Assembly (NCBI RefSeq): GCF_041346945.1 | Contig: NZ_CP166850.1 | Coordinates: 9,346,501 to 9,410,500 of the forward strand | Source of the DNA: Amycolatopsis sp. cg9 | GTDB lineage: Bacteria; Actinomycetota; Actinomycetes; Mycobacteriales; Pseudonocardiaceae | Reading direction: 5' to 3' | Length of the DNA stretch: 64,000 nucleotides | Shown here: piece after piece, positions 25,407 through 33,531 of the stretch | Numbering within the stretch: position 1 is the stretch's first letter | Layout: the number at the start of each line of letters is the position of its first letter | The notes under the pieces: model-generated | The model's database searches: none | The model's input: the letters and a program-made list of their open reading frames with translations, nothing else | Told to the model about the DNA's origin: nothing | Translations under genes and position numbers: made by a program

Positions 25407-25967
25407 ATGTCACACCATCGGGAACGTCGACCTGGCGAAGGCCCAATGCCTATCGCCGCCGGCACGGCCAACGCGGTTCGGTGCTCGACATCGGAGGGAG
25501 CGGGCAACAAGATCGTCGCGTCGCTGCTCCTACCGGAGCGGAGGCACAGCTCCGAACCTGTGATTCCCCTGCCGGTTGCCGATCTGGGCCCGGTGGTGGA
25601 CCGTGGCTCGGTCGCGTTCAGCCTGGTCCGGGTCGGCATGAACGGCGTGGTGGCGGCGCGGGTCCCGTTGGAGCGGCTGAATTGGGCTCCGGGCCTGCCG
25701 CTACGGCTCTCGGTGTCCTCGGGTCTGCTCGTGGTAGCGCCGAGCGAGAAGCCGTCGGCTGCATTAGTTCCGTCGAAGATGAGTTTGACCTTGCCGGCTC
25801 GGCTGCGGGCGCGGTGCCGCATCCGGGCTGAAGATCAGGTGCTGCTCGCTGCTGTGCTGGAGCACGACCTGCTGGTCGTCTATCCGCAGCACGTGTTGTA
25901 CACCATGGTCACCGCCTTCCACGACAACCTCGTCGTCATCCCGGAAGGGACCGCTCACAGCGACTGA
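25407..25967 (+). CDS. AbrB/SpoVT-like regulator, copy 1
   Basis: 186 residues from ATG 25407. The C-terminal 70 residues resemble the swapped-hairpin DNA-binding fold (LPARLRARCRIRAEDQVLLAAVLEHDLLVVYP), and are clearly related to the protein encoded at 27056-27520: both share the pattern LPAxxRxxC, then a hydrophobic strand, HDxLxVxP, and a terminal FHxxLxxxPE. The two copies flank the tyrosine recombinase, one convergent with it and one co-transcribed. They probably set the transcription of the recombinase or the element's maintenance; this is inference from position. Confidence 0.7.
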   Translation: MSHHRERRPGEGPMPIAAGTANAVRCSTSEGAGNKIVASLLLPERRHSSEPVIPLPVADLGPVVDRGSVAFSLVRVGMNGVVAARVPLERLNWAPGLPLRLSVSSGLLVVAPSEKPSAALVPSKMSLTLPARLRARCRIRAEDQVLLAAVLEHDLLVVYPQHVLYTMVTAFHDNLVVIPEGTAHSD

Positions 25968-25998
25968 GGCGGGCGCGGTCTGCACGACCGCGCCCGCC
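25968..25998. terminator. Strong bidirectional hairpin between convergent genes
   Basis: A perfect 13-bp stem (arm GGCGGGCGCGGTC) with a five-base loop fills the 36-base gap between the stop of the AbrB-like gene and the stop of the integrase gene. No U tract is present, as is common for actinobacterial terminators. Confidence 0.75.
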
Positions 25999-26003
25999 GT
26001 GGA

Positions 26004-27059
26004 TCATTCCGTCGTCCTCGGCGTCCGGACCGGCGCGAGGGGGTGCGGTTCCCCGGTGAGCGCGGCCAGGGCTTCGGCGACCTCGGTGATGTCGGCCTTG
26101 ACGTAGGTGGTGGTTGTCAGGTCGCTGCCCGACTCGGCGTGCCCGGCGTAGGCGCGGGCGACACCGATGCCGAAGTTGCGCTCGACCCAGGTCAGCGTGG
26201 TGTGACGCAGCCAGTGGGCGCTGACCTGCAGTGACCTTGCCCAATCCAACGCCTTCTGAACACGACCGAAGATGTAGTCATAGCGGCGCTTGGTGATCGG
26301 ATTGCCGTTGGCGTAGCGCAGCAACTGGCTCTCCGGGTTCCCGTCGCCGCGTTCGTCGAAGTGGGCGATGAGGTGACGCATCAGCGTCGGCGAGACCGGT
26401 TGCCAGCGTTCGGTCTCGCCCTTCTCCCGCAGCAGGATCGTGCACTGCGTCCGATCCAGGTCACGGCGACGCAAGGCCAGCGCACCACCACGTCGGCAGG
26501 CGCTCTCCTCGTGCAGCCGGCAGACCAAAGCGTCCAGCTCCGGGTCATCACCGGTGCTGGAAACGACGTCGTTGAGCTCGTTGACCCGGTCGGAGGCGAG
26601 AGCCCGACGGGTGGAGGCGTTGCGCCGAGGCTTGGTGACCCGCATGGCGGGGTTGGCGCGCTTGTCGAGGCGTCCGTCGTTGACCAGGTGCTTGTAGAGG
26701 CAACGCATGGCGGCGACGAAGTTCTCCGCGGCGTTGCGTCCGCCGCGGGAGTTGCGGCGGACGCGAGCGGTGTTGCGGACGTGCTCGGCCATCGCCTTGA
26801 TCTCGGTGGCCGTGATCGTGTCCATGGGCCGCTCGCCCCACCGGGCTTCGGCCTTCTTCCAGTACGACCCGTAGGAGCTGGCCGTGCTCGGCGACACGAG
26901 GTCCGAGACGACGGGGATCCATTCGCTCAGCGTCGGCATCGGCGGGCGCTCGCCGTCGGTGTTGCCGGCGGGTGCGTCACCGATGAGGTCGGCGGGATCG
27001 ACGCCGAGGCGCGACAGCAGCAGCCGCGCGGCTTCGAGGTCTTGGGTGGTGGCGGTCAT
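26004..27059 (-). CDS. Tyrosine recombinase / integrase
   Basis: 351 residues. An N-terminal SAM-like core-binding domain (SPSTASSYGSYWKKAEARWG ... about 50-150) precedes the catalytic domain with the conserved Arg (HEESACRRGGALAL), HWLRHTTLTW (His-x-x-Arg), AYAGHAESGS (His) and the nucleophile Tyr in TTTTYVK. All catalytic residues are present, so it may be active. Its ATG overlaps the stop of the second AbrB-like gene (ATGA). It lies about 600 bases from the 3' end of tRNA-Leu(GAG) and points away from it, the usual arrangement for an integrase at its tRNA attachment site. I found no second copy of the tRNA-Leu 3' end in the window. Confidence 0.93.
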   Translation of the reverse strand: MTATTQDLEAARLLLSRLGVDPADLIGDAPAGNTDGERPPMPTLSEWIPVVSDLVSPSTASSYGSYWKKAEARWGERPMDTITATEIKAMAEHVRNTARVRRNSRGGRNAAENFVAAMRCLYKHLVNDGRLDKRANPAMRVTKPRRNASTRRALASDRVNELNDVVSSTGDDPELDALVCRLHEESACRRGGALALRRRDLDRTQCTILLREKGETERWQPVSPTLMRHLIAHFDERGDGNPESQLLRYANGNPITKRRYDYIFGRVQKALDWARSLQVSAHWLRHTTLTWVERNFGIGVARAYAGHAESGSDLTTTTYVKADITEVAEALAALTGEPHPLAPVRTPRTTE

Positions 27060-27520
27060 GATGCCTCCTCGGGGACGGCGAGGGAGGTGTGGAAGGTGCG
27101 CAGCATCGCCTGCAAGGCAGCTTCTGGGTGAACGATGAGCACGTCGTGCACGGGATCAGCGACCAGCAACAGGCGGCTGCCCGCCAGGGCTCCGCAGCCG
27201 CGGCGTACCGGAGCCGGGAGCGCCACGTAGGGCTTGCGGGGCATCACGAACACCCCGTCCGGACGCCGGCGGATCACCACAGAAGTCCGGACGAGAGTGA
27301 TCAGCAGGCGATCCCCCGGGCTCCACCCGAGCGCGGCGACGGCGCCGCGGTCTTGTAACCGCCCTCCCCCGTCCATCAGCGCGATGGATAGCCGCGGCCC
27401 ATCCGCCGCACCGAGATCACGCAACGGCGGCAAGTCCATCGGGACCGGCAAGGAAGCCACACGCTCCGCCTCTGGCTTGGTGGTCCGGCCGTGCAGACCC
27501 AAGGAAGGGATGCGGGTCAT
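27056..27520 (-). CDS. AbrB/SpoVT-like regulator, copy 2, coupled to the integrase
   Basis: 154 residues, ending in the start codon of the integrase gene. The C-terminal part (VALPAPVRRGCGAL, then HDVLIVHPEAAL and TFHTSLAVPEE) parallels copy 1 at 25407. The middle (AVAALGWSPGDRLLITL) is another AbrB-like hairpin with the Gly-Trp-x-x-Gly-Asp turn common in this fold. Co-translation with the recombinase suggests that it controls recombinase expression or takes part in the integration switch. Confidence 0.75.
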   Translation of the reverse strand: MTRIPSLGLHGRTTKPEAERVASLPVPMDLPPLRDLGAADGPRLSIALMDGGGRLQDRGAVAALGWSPGDRLLITLVRTSVVIRRRPDGVFVMPRKPYVALPAPVRRGCGALAGSRLLLVADPVHDVLIVHPEAALQAMLRTFHTSLAVPEEAS

Positions 27521-27660
27521 GCGACACCTCCCCGGCGAGCTGCGCGCGGGGAGGACGCGTTCAAGATCAGCCTAGCGGAGGCTGTCGGGAGCTGAACGCC
27601 AGAAAGACCCGCCGTAGCGGGCCTGTTACTCTGTGGTTTGGGAGATCTCCCACGTATTTG

Positions 27661-27744
27661 TGTCCGAGGGGGGACTTGAACCCCCACGCCCGTTAAGGGC
27701 ACTAGCACCTCAAGCTAGCGCGTCTGCCATTCCGCCACTCGGAC
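27661..27744 (-). tRNA. tRNA-Leu(GAG)
   Basis: On the minus strand a full class II cloverleaf can be drawn: acceptor GTCCGAG paired with CTCGGAC, a D arm with GGCGGAATGGCAGACGC, an anticodon stem with loop TTGAGGT (anticodon GAG), a long variable arm around TGCCCTTAACGGGCG, and a T arm GGGGGTTCAAGTCCCCC. CCA is not encoded; the discriminator base is A. The tyrosine recombinase module lies on its 3' side, so it is a probable attachment site. Confidence 0.95.
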
Positions 27745-27772
27745 CTGCTGAAGAAAGAGTATACGGCCACCC

Positions 27773-27794
27773 CACCCCCTCGTTCAGGGGGGTG
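27773..27794 (-). terminator. Hairpin after the SARP gene
   Basis: Arms CACCCCCT and AGGGGGGTG pair across a five-base loop in the 91 bases between the SARP gene and tRNA-Leu, both on the minus strand. It would terminate SARP transcription before the tRNA. There is one unpaired base in the stem. Confidence 0.5.
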
Positions 27795-27835
27795 CACATC
27801 CACCCCCGCACCCCCTCTGGCAAGATCACCAAGTT

Positions 27836-29515
27836 TCACCCGACCTGCATCGATTCAGCCCGCCGGCCCAGGGCGAACATCAGCAGCGGCTCCTCGTAGC
27901 GGTACCGGTCGGTCCCGAACGGCTCCAGCAGGTGGGCGTCCACCAGTGACTCCAGCAGCACCGCCGCGTCGGTCAAAGGTACGTTCAGAGCCGACGCGGC
28001 CGTGGCGACCGAGATCGGGGTTGGGGAGGCCAGCAGGGTGAACGCGCTCGATTGGGCCGGGGTCAGCTGGGCCAGCGCCGACTCGTACGGCTTCTCGATC
28101 GCTCCGCACTCCGGGGGTGTCACCGGGGCTCCGGGGGCCGGGCGGCCCAGACGGGTCAGGGCCTCCGGCATCGTCCAGGCCGGGCGGGCCGCCAGTCTTG
28201 CTCCTAGCGCCTGGATCACCTGGGGGAAGCCCGCGGTCCGGGCGGCCAGCGTGCGCGACGACGGCGGGTCCTGGGCCACGCGGTCGGGGCCGATCAGGCG
28301 TTCCAGCAAGGTCAGCGAGTCCGCGGGGCTCAGGCCGCCCAGTTTGGTCCAGTGGGCGTGGGCCAGCCCGTACAAACGGCGGCGGGCTGTGATGATCACC
28401 GCTGGGCCTCCTGGGCCTGGAAGGAGGGGGCGGATCTCCTCCTCGCTGCGGGCGTCGTCCAGGACCACCAGCACCCTCGAACCCGTGGTGCGGGCTCGCC
28501 ACAACGCGGCCTGCTCGCTGGGTGAAGGGGGCAGCGAGAAAACTCCGATTCCGCGCAGCAGCTCCGCCAACGGGTCCGGGGACGCTGCCAGGTCCACGAA
28601 CAGGCGGCCGTCCGGGAAGGCCTGGGAGACCTCGTGGGCCGCGTGGACCGCCAGCGTTGTTTTTCCGATCGCCGCGAGGCCTTCGATGCCGCGTACCGGG
28701 ACCGAGGATTCCGCCTGCTTCAGCGCCTCGACCAGCGTCGCCAGCTCCTGGGCTCGGCCGGTGAACTCCGGGAGGGGCGGGGGCAGCTGGGAGGGGCCGG
28801 GCAGCTGGACGGCGGCCAGCGACGGGTCCGCCGCCAGGATCCGTCGCTGCATCTCCTTCAGCTGCGGGCCCGGGTACAGGCCCAGTTCGGACTCGAGGAG
28901 CTGCTGCGTGCGGGTGAACACCGCCAGCGCCTCCGCCTGGCGGCCCGATCGGTACAGCGCCAGCATCTGCAGCTCGCGGGGACGCTCGCGCAACGGCTGT
29001 TCGGCGATCAGGTCGGCCAGGTCCGCCGCCGCCTCCGCGTGCCTGCCCTCGGCGATGTCGGCGGCTGCCAGGTCTTCGCGGGCCGTCAGGCGCAGCTCCG
29101 CCAGCCGTACGCGCTCCGCCTCCGCGTAGTCGCCGTTCAGGCCGGACAGCGGGGTTCCGCGCCACAACGCCAGGGCCTCGCGCAACACCGCCGCCGGTGC
29201 GCCGGAGCGGGCCGCGGCGAGCAGGCGCTCGAACTCGGTCAGGTCCAGGGCCGGGGCGCGCAGCGCGTAGCCGCCTGCCGACGACTCGATCGGCACGCCC
29301 GCGTGGCGCAGGCGGGACACGTACGAGCGGACCATGCCGATCGCGGCGCGGGGCTCGGCGCCGCTCCAGAGGGCCGAGACCAGCTGGGACGGCGACAGTG
29401 GGGTGCCGCCCTGCAGGAGCAGCACCGCCAGTGCCGCTCGCTGCTGGGGTGGACCCAGCTCGACCTCGGCGTCGTCGCGCCACGCTCGGACCGGGCCCAG
29501 CAGCTCGTACCGCAT
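27836..29515 (-). CDS. SARP (AfsR-type) transcriptional regulator with NB-ARC domain
   Basis: 559 residues. The start is ATG 29515 (MRYELLGP); GTG 29518 directly precedes it. An OmpR-type winged helix (1-90) precedes a bacterial transcriptional activation (BTAD) domain (about 95-240). An NB-ARC-type NTPase follows, with Walker A IEGLAAIGKTTLAV and Walker B VLVVLDDAR. The protein stops soon after the NTPase and lacks the long TPR tail of AfsR, so it is a medium-size SARP. SARPs bind direct repeats upstream of specialised-metabolism genes. No biosynthetic cluster adjoins it except the P450/peptide pair 3 kb away, so its target is unknown. Confidence 0.92.
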   Translation of the reverse strand: MRYELLGPVRAWRDDAEVELGPPQQRAALAVLLLQGGTPLSPSQLVSALWSGAEPRAAIGMVRSYVSRLRHAGVPIESSAGGYALRAPALDLTEFERLLAAARSGAPAAVLREALALWRGTPLSGLNGDYAEAERVRLAELRLTAREDLAAADIAEGRHAEAAADLADLIAEQPLRERPRELQMLALYRSGRQAEALAVFTRTQQLLESELGLYPGPQLKEMQRRILAADPSLAAVQLPGPSQLPPPLPEFTGRAQELATLVEALKQAESSVPVRGIEGLAAIGKTTLAVHAAHEVSQAFPDGRLFVDLAASPDPLAELLRGIGVFSLPPSPSEQAALWRARTTGSRVLVVLDDARSEEEIRPLLPGPGGPAVIITARRRLYGLAHAHWTKLGGLSPADSLTLLERLIGPDRVAQDPPSSRTLAARTAGFPQVIQALGARLAARPAWTMPEALTRLGRPAPGAPVTPPECGAIEKPYESALAQLTPAQSSAFTLLASPTPISVATAASALNVPLTDAAVLLESLVDAHLLEPFGTDRYRYEEPLLMFALGRRAESMQVG

Positions 29516-29554
29516 CACGCCGGGTGAACCCGCGGCGACGGACCGGTATTCCCG

Positions 29555-30571
29555 TCAGGCCGCGCGCGACGAAGACCGCAGGGCCGGGACGACTTCCGCG
29601 CCCAGCAGGTCGATCTGGTCCAGCGCCGCCGCGTGGGGCAGGCCCATGCCGTCGATGTTGAACAGCTGCCGCCGGTAGTCGCCGAAGTCCTCGCGGAACC
29701 GCATGGTCCGGTCGATGACCTGCTGCGGGCTGCCCACGGCCAGCGGTGTCTGGGCCATCGTCTCCTCGAGCGACGGGCCGTGGCCGTAGATCGGCGAGTT
29801 GTCGAAGTACGGGCGGAACTCCGCGATCGCGTCCTGGGAGCGGCGGCGCATGAACACCTGGCCGCCGAGGCCGACGATCGCCTGGTCGGCCGGGCCGTGG
29901 CCGTGGTGCTCGAAGCGCTCCCGGTAGAAGGCGACCATCCGCTTCGTGTGGTCGACCGGCCAGAAGATGTTGTTGTGGAAGAAACCGTCGCCGTAGAACG
30001 CCGCCTGCTCGGCGATCTGGGGGCTGCGGATCGACCCGTGCCACACGAACGGCGGCCGTCCGCCGAGCGGCCGGGGCGTCGACGTGAAGCCCTGCAACGG
30101 CGTCCGGAACCGCCCGGACCAGTCCACCACCTCCTCCCGCCACAGCCGCCGAAGCAGCGCGTAGTTCTCCACGGCCAGTGCGATGCCGTCGCGGATGTCC
30201 TTGCCGAACCACGGGTACACCGGGCCGGTGTTGCCGCGGCCGAGCATCAGGTCGAGGCGGCCGTCGGCGAGGTGCTGCAGCATCGCGTAGTCCTCGGCGA
30301 TCTTGACCGGGTCGTTCGTGGTGATCAGCGTCGTCGACGTCGACAGCGTGATCCGGCTGGTGCGCGCCGCGACGAAGCCGAGCAGCGTGGTCGGCGACGA
30401 CGGCACGAACGGCGGGTTGTGGTGCTCCCCCGTCGCGTAGACGTCGAGGCCGGCCTCCTCGGCGCGGACGGCCAGCTCGACCATCCGCTTGATCCGCTCG
30501 TGCTCGGTGGGCGCCCGGCCGGTCGCGGGGTCGGGGGCGATGTCCCCGACCCCGAAGATCCCGAACTCCAT
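29555..30571 (-). CDS. LLM-class flavin-dependent oxidoreductase
   Basis: 338 residues. ATG 30571 shares a base with the stop of the NmrA-like gene (TGATG), so the two are coupled. The luciferase-like barrel is shown by MEFGIFGVGD at the start, ATGEHHN, TTLITTNDPVKIAEDYAMLQ, GRLDLMLGRGNTG and the C-terminal VGSPQQVIDR motif. Such enzymes use reduced F420 or FMN with NAD(P)H to oxidise small molecules. The closest-looking relatives are annotated only generally, so the substrate is unknown. The NmrA-like partner may sense or bind the NAD(P) state. Confidence 0.9.
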   Translation of the reverse strand: MEFGIFGVGDIAPDPATGRAPTEHERIKRMVELAVRAEEAGLDVYATGEHHNPPFVPSSPTTLLGFVAARTSRITLSTSTTLITTNDPVKIAEDYAMLQHLADGRLDLMLGRGNTGPVYPWFGKDIRDGIALAVENYALLRRLWREEVVDWSGRFRTPLQGFTSTPRPLGGRPPFVWHGSIRSPQIAEQAAFYGDGFFHNNIFWPVDHTKRMVAFYRERFEHHGHGPADQAIVGLGGQVFMRRRSQDAIAEFRPYFDNSPIYGHGPSLEETMAQTPLAVGSPQQVIDRTMRFREDFGDYRRQLFNIDGMGLPHAAALDQIDLLGAEVVPALRSSSRAA

Positions 30572-31515
30572 CACAGCCCCTTGAAGGCGTCCGCGTGGGC
30601 GGCGAGCCAGCCGGCGAAGTCCTGCAGCCGCGGGTTCAGCCGCCGCACCGCCTCGGGGTCGCGCGCGCCGGCGAACACGTTTTCGTGCTCGGCGTAGTAG
30701 AAGAACATGTTCGCGAGGTCGTCGGCGCCGGGCGCGCCCGAAGTGCGCAGGTCGTCCACCCCCATCGGCCGGTAGGCGACGTCGGTGCCGAGCTGCTTCG
30801 CGAACGCCGCCGCGTACTCCTCGCCGGTCAGGTTCTCGCCGGAGATGCTGATCGTCTCCCCCGCCAGCTCCGGACCGCGGGCGAAGACGCCGAACGCGGT
30901 CCGCCCGATGTCCTCGGCCGCGATGCCCGGCAGCCGGCCGGCGGCCATCGGCAGGTGCAGCGCGAGGACGCCGTCGGCGTCGCGGACCGGGCGGAAGAAG
31001 TCCACGAAGGCCTCGAAGTAGAACGTCGTCGAGAGGAACGTCGTGGGCACGCCCGCTTCGACGAAGAACGCCTCGGCCTCGGCCTTGCTGTCGAAGTGCG
31101 GGACCTTGTACCGCTCGTGCAGCGTCGGCGTGCGGTCGTCGTCGCGCAGGTGGAGGCGCGTGTCGGGCAGCGTCGACCAGATCACGTGGCGCAGCCCGGC
31201 CGCCTTGGCGGCGCCGGCCATCGCGCGGGCCTGCTGCTGTTCGCGCGCCACGGAGTTGTACTCCCAGAACGCGGTGACGAGGTAAGCGCCGTACGCGCCC
31301 TCGAACGCCTTGGTCAGGCTCGCTTCGTCGTCGAGGTCGGCGGCGACGACTTCGGCTCCGCGCGCGGCGAGCGCACGGGCGGCGTCGGAGTCCGGGTTGC
31401 GGGTGAGCGCGCGCAGCGCGAACCGCTGCTCCGGGTCGTCGAGGATGGCGCGGGCCAGCCCGCCACCCTGCTGCCCGGTCGCGCCGACGACGGCGATGAT
31501 CTTCTTATCGGACAT
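30571..31515 (-). CDS. NmrA-like NAD(P)-binding protein
   Basis: 314 residues. ATG 31515 has AGGAGG six bases upstream, and this start gives a clean Rossmann N-terminus (IIAVVGATGQQGG), so the longer open frame to 31797 is discarded. The short-chain dehydrogenase-like fold lacks a clear catalytic Tyr-x-x-x-Lys, as expected in the NmrA/HSCARG group, which bind NAD(P)H and act as redox sensors or isoflavone-reductase-like enzymes. It leads an operon with the LLM flavoprotein. A 17-base palindrome lies about 73 bases upstream. Confidence 0.9.
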   Translation of the reverse strand: MSDKKIIAVVGATGQQGGGLARAILDDPEQRFALRALTRNPDSDAARALAARGAEVVAADLDDEASLTKAFEGAYGAYLVTAFWEYNSVAREQQQARAMAGAAKAAGLRHVIWSTLPDTRLHLRDDDRTPTLHERYKVPHFDSKAEAEAFFVEAGVPTTFLSTTFYFEAFVDFFRPVRDADGVLALHLPMAAGRLPGIAAEDIGRTAFGVFARGPELAGETISISGENLTGEEYAAAFAKQLGTDVAYRPMGVDDLRTSGAPGADDLANMFFYYAEHENVFAGARDPEAVRRLNPRLQDFAGWLAAHADAFKGL

Positions 31516-31587
31516 CGGAAACCTCCTGGGATCCCGGCCGGCTGATCCGGCCACGACCCCAGGGAACTCCCCCGGCATCACCATCTC

Positions 31588-31604
31588 GTGCACGCGGCGT
31601 GCAC
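31588..31604. promoter_or_regulatory. Palindrome upstream of the NmrA/LLM operon
   Basis: GTGCACGC and GCGTGCAC flank a single central G, a perfect 8+1+8 palindrome in the 157-bp divergent region between the NmrA-like and CBM2 genes. It is probably an operator for a dimeric regulator, which is not encoded next to it. Confidence 0.45.
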
Positions 31605-31672
31605 CCGGTTTACAAGGCCGCCGCGGCTTCCTAGGATTCGCCGGTCGGGCCGCAGAACGGGAGGTTCCGGGT

Positions 31673-32452
31673 ATGGCGCGCGCCGGCCGTCGGCGGGACG
31701 AGGAGATCTCGGTCGCCGAGCTGCTCCGGGAGACCGGGGCGACCCCGCGATCGCTGGGCGAGGCACCCGGAGCCGCGCCCGTCCGCGCGGAAGACACCGG
31801 TGACGGCTACCGCGAGCGACTCGAGCAGCGGGCCCGCGAGGCCGCGGCGCACCAGCAACGGGCCGGGCGGCGGATCCGGTGGGTTTCCGCGCTCGGCGGC
31901 GCCGTCGTGGTGCTCGGCAGCCTCGTGCTCATCGCGGTGACGTCCGAAAGCTCGCCGGGGCGGCAGGCGGCGACGGCCCAGGACTCGCTCGCGCCCGCGA
32001 CGACGACCCCGCGCTCGACGGCGCCGAAGCCCACGCCCACCCCGACGCCGATCCCCACCGTCCTGCGCCAGACCGCGACCTCGGCACCGGCGTCGACCTC
32101 GGCCGCGCCCCCGCCGCCACCGGTCGAACCCACGACGTGCGTCGTGCGCTACTCCGTGACCGACCAGTGGAACGACGGCTTCACCGCGGGCGCCGCCGTC
32201 ACCAACAAGAGCGGTCGGACGCTCTCGCCGTGGACGCTCACCTGGACCTTCACCGCGGGCCAGCGCGTCACCCACAGCTGGGACGGCGACTTCGGCCAGG
32301 ACGGCGGCCGGGTCACCATCACCGCCGCGTCCTACAACGCCACCCTCGCTCCGGGGGCGACCGTCAGCTTCGGCTTCAACGGCGCCTTCGACCACGGCAA
32401 CCCGGCGCCCACCGCGTTCACCCTCGACGGCGCCCGCTGCTCGGGGCCCTGA
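31673..32452 (+). CDS. Membrane-anchored protein with C-terminal CBM2 domain
   Basis: 259 residues from ATG 31673 with GGGAGG upstream. Residues 1-62 are cytosolic and basic/acidic (RDEEISVAELLRETGATPRS is a motif found at the N-terminus of many actinobacterial membrane proteins). A single transmembrane helix follows (WVSALGGAVVVLGSLVLIAV), then a Pro/Thr/Ser linker of about 65 residues, and a family 2 carbohydrate-binding module (CVVRYSVTDQWNDGFTAG ... to the end) with the usual N- and C-terminal cysteines and surface Trp residues. It probably displays a cellulose/chitin-binding module outside the cell without a catalytic domain. Its 3' end overlaps the convergent P450 gene by 35 bases. Confidence 0.88.
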   Translation: MARAGRRRDEEISVAELLRETGATPRSLGEAPGAAPVRAEDTGDGYRERLEQRAREAAAHQQRAGRRIRWVSALGGAVVVLGSLVLIAVTSESSPGRQAATAQDSLAPATTTPRSTAPKPTPTPTPIPTVLRQTATSAPASTSAAPPPPPVEPTTCVVRYSVTDQWNDGFTAGAAVTNKSGRTLSPWTLTWTFTAGQRVTHSWDGDFGQDGGRVTITAASYNATLAPGATVSFGFNGAFDHGNPAPTAFTLDGARCSGP

Positions 32453-33476
32453 CGACCCGCACGCCGGACGGCTCCAGCAGGCCGTCGAGCTCGACGCGGG
32501 CCCGGGTCCGGCGCGGATCCGGGACCAGGCCTTCGGCGCGGACGACGTCGAGCAGCCTGCTCGCCAGCGGCAGCACCAGGTGCCGGCCCCAGCAGCGTTC
32601 GTTCGCGTGCCCGAACGGCAGGTAGCCGGGGTGGGTGTCCGGGTCGAGCCCGGCCCAGCGCCGGGGCCGGAACTCGGCCGGGGCCTCCCACAGCTTCGGC
32701 GAGCGATGGCTCAGCAGCGGCAGCAGCAGGACGTCGTCCCCGGCGCCGATCCGCGGGTCGACGGCGGTGAACTCCGGAGAGCGGACGCGCAGGATGTTCC
32801 ACGACGGCGGGAGCAGCCGCAGGGCCTCGTGGATGACGTGCTCGTTCGGGACGTCGTCGTCGAACGGCGCGCCGAGCCACACGGCGCTGGTCACCAGGGC
32901 CGCCACCGTGAAGCAGATCGGCCCGGCGACGCGGCGGTAGAGGTACATCCGGAACCGCCGCTCGGCCAGGTTCTCGGCGGCCACGACCTGGCGTGCGAGC
33001 GTGGACAGCGGAGTGCCGGGCGCCGGCGGGCGGACCAGCGCCGCGCCCGCGGTGACGGCCGACCACGTCAGCTTCGGCGTCAGCTCCAGGCGGCGGTCGA
33101 CCAGCACGCGGAAGCGGCGCAGTTCGGGACCGAAGACGAACCGGCGCAGGTAGTCGTGCGGGACGTCCGGCCAGGTGCCGGTGAGATCGGGCCGGTCGTC
33201 GGGGCGCTTCAGCGCCGCCCGGACGTCGGCGCCCAGCGCCTGCATCAGCGCGGCGGACTCGGTGCGGGTGACGCGGCGGCCCAGCACCGGCTTGAAGGTG
33301 GGCCGTTCCTCGGCGTTGGCCGGACGGGCCCGGAGCACCCCGTCCATCGCTTCCGGGTCCGCGATCCCGATGGTGTCCGGTTCGAGCCGGAAAACGCCGT
33401 CGCCGGTGTGCGCGGCGAGCAGTTGTTCGAGCCGGGGGGCGAAGACGACCGTGCGGGACGCGCGGGCGATGACCAC
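32418..33476 (-). CDS. Cytochrome P450, putative atropopeptide-type RiPP cross-linking enzyme
   Basis: 352 residues from GTG 33476, with GAGGAG nine bases upstream. The haem-binding loop is FGHANERCWG with Cys295 as ligand. The ExxR motif is EALR, followed by a PERF-like region (FRPRRWAG). It is shorter than most bacterial P450s (about 400) and lacks a clear AGxDTT motif in the I helix (VAALVTSAVWLGAP instead), as expected for an atypical P450. It follows a 25-codon gene for a Trp/Tyr-rich peptide by 55 bases on the same strand. A lone P450 next to a tiny aromatic-tailed precursor is the arrangement of tryptorubin/atropopeptide clusters, where one P450 makes several carbon-carbon and carbon-nitrogen bonds between aromatic side chains. 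P450 identity is clear; the RiPP role is inferred. Confidence 0.9.
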   Translation of the reverse strand: MVIARASRTVVFAPRLEQLLAAHTGDGVFRLEPDTIGIADPEAMDGVLRARPANAEERPTFKPVLGRRVTRTESAALMQALGADVRAALKRPDDRPDLTGTWPDVPHDYLRRFVFGPELRRFRVLVDRRLELTPKLTWSAVTAGAALVRPPAPGTPLSTLARQVVAAENLAERRFRMYLYRRVAGPICFTVAALVTSAVWLGAPFDDDVPNEHVIHEALRLLPPSWNILRVRSPEFTAVDPRIGAGDDVLLLPLLSHRSPKLWEAPAEFRPRRWAGLDPDTHPGYLPFGHANERCWGRHLVLPLASRLLDVVRAEGLVPDPRRTRARVELDGLLEPSGVRVVRAPSSGRRRG

Positions 33477-33498
33477 GTTCCGGGACTCCTCGGGAAGG

Positions 33499-33525
33499 GG
33501 CCGGTCCCGGTGACCGGGACCGGCC
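33499..33525 (-). promoter_or_regulatory. Perfect 12-bp hairpin between the peptide and P450 genes
   Basis: Arms GGCCGGTCCCGG and CCGGGACCGGCC flank three bases, ending 22 bases upstream of the P450 start. In the minus-strand transcript it follows the peptide stop by seven bases. It could terminate most transcripts, so that precursor is made in excess over enzyme, or protect the short message from decay. Confidence 0.65.
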
Positions 33526-33531
33526 GGGCGA

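Noticed and set aside
21720..27661. A second tRNA-Leu(GAG) 3' end that would close an element beside the integrase
   Set aside because: I searched by eye for the T-arm sequence and found no convincing duplicate, so the other boundary is outside the window or lost.
27855..30212. Long minus-strand frame running through the SARP and flavin oxidoreductase genes
   Set aside because: It is out of frame with both well-supported genes and made of Arg/Pro/Gly low-complexity sequence.
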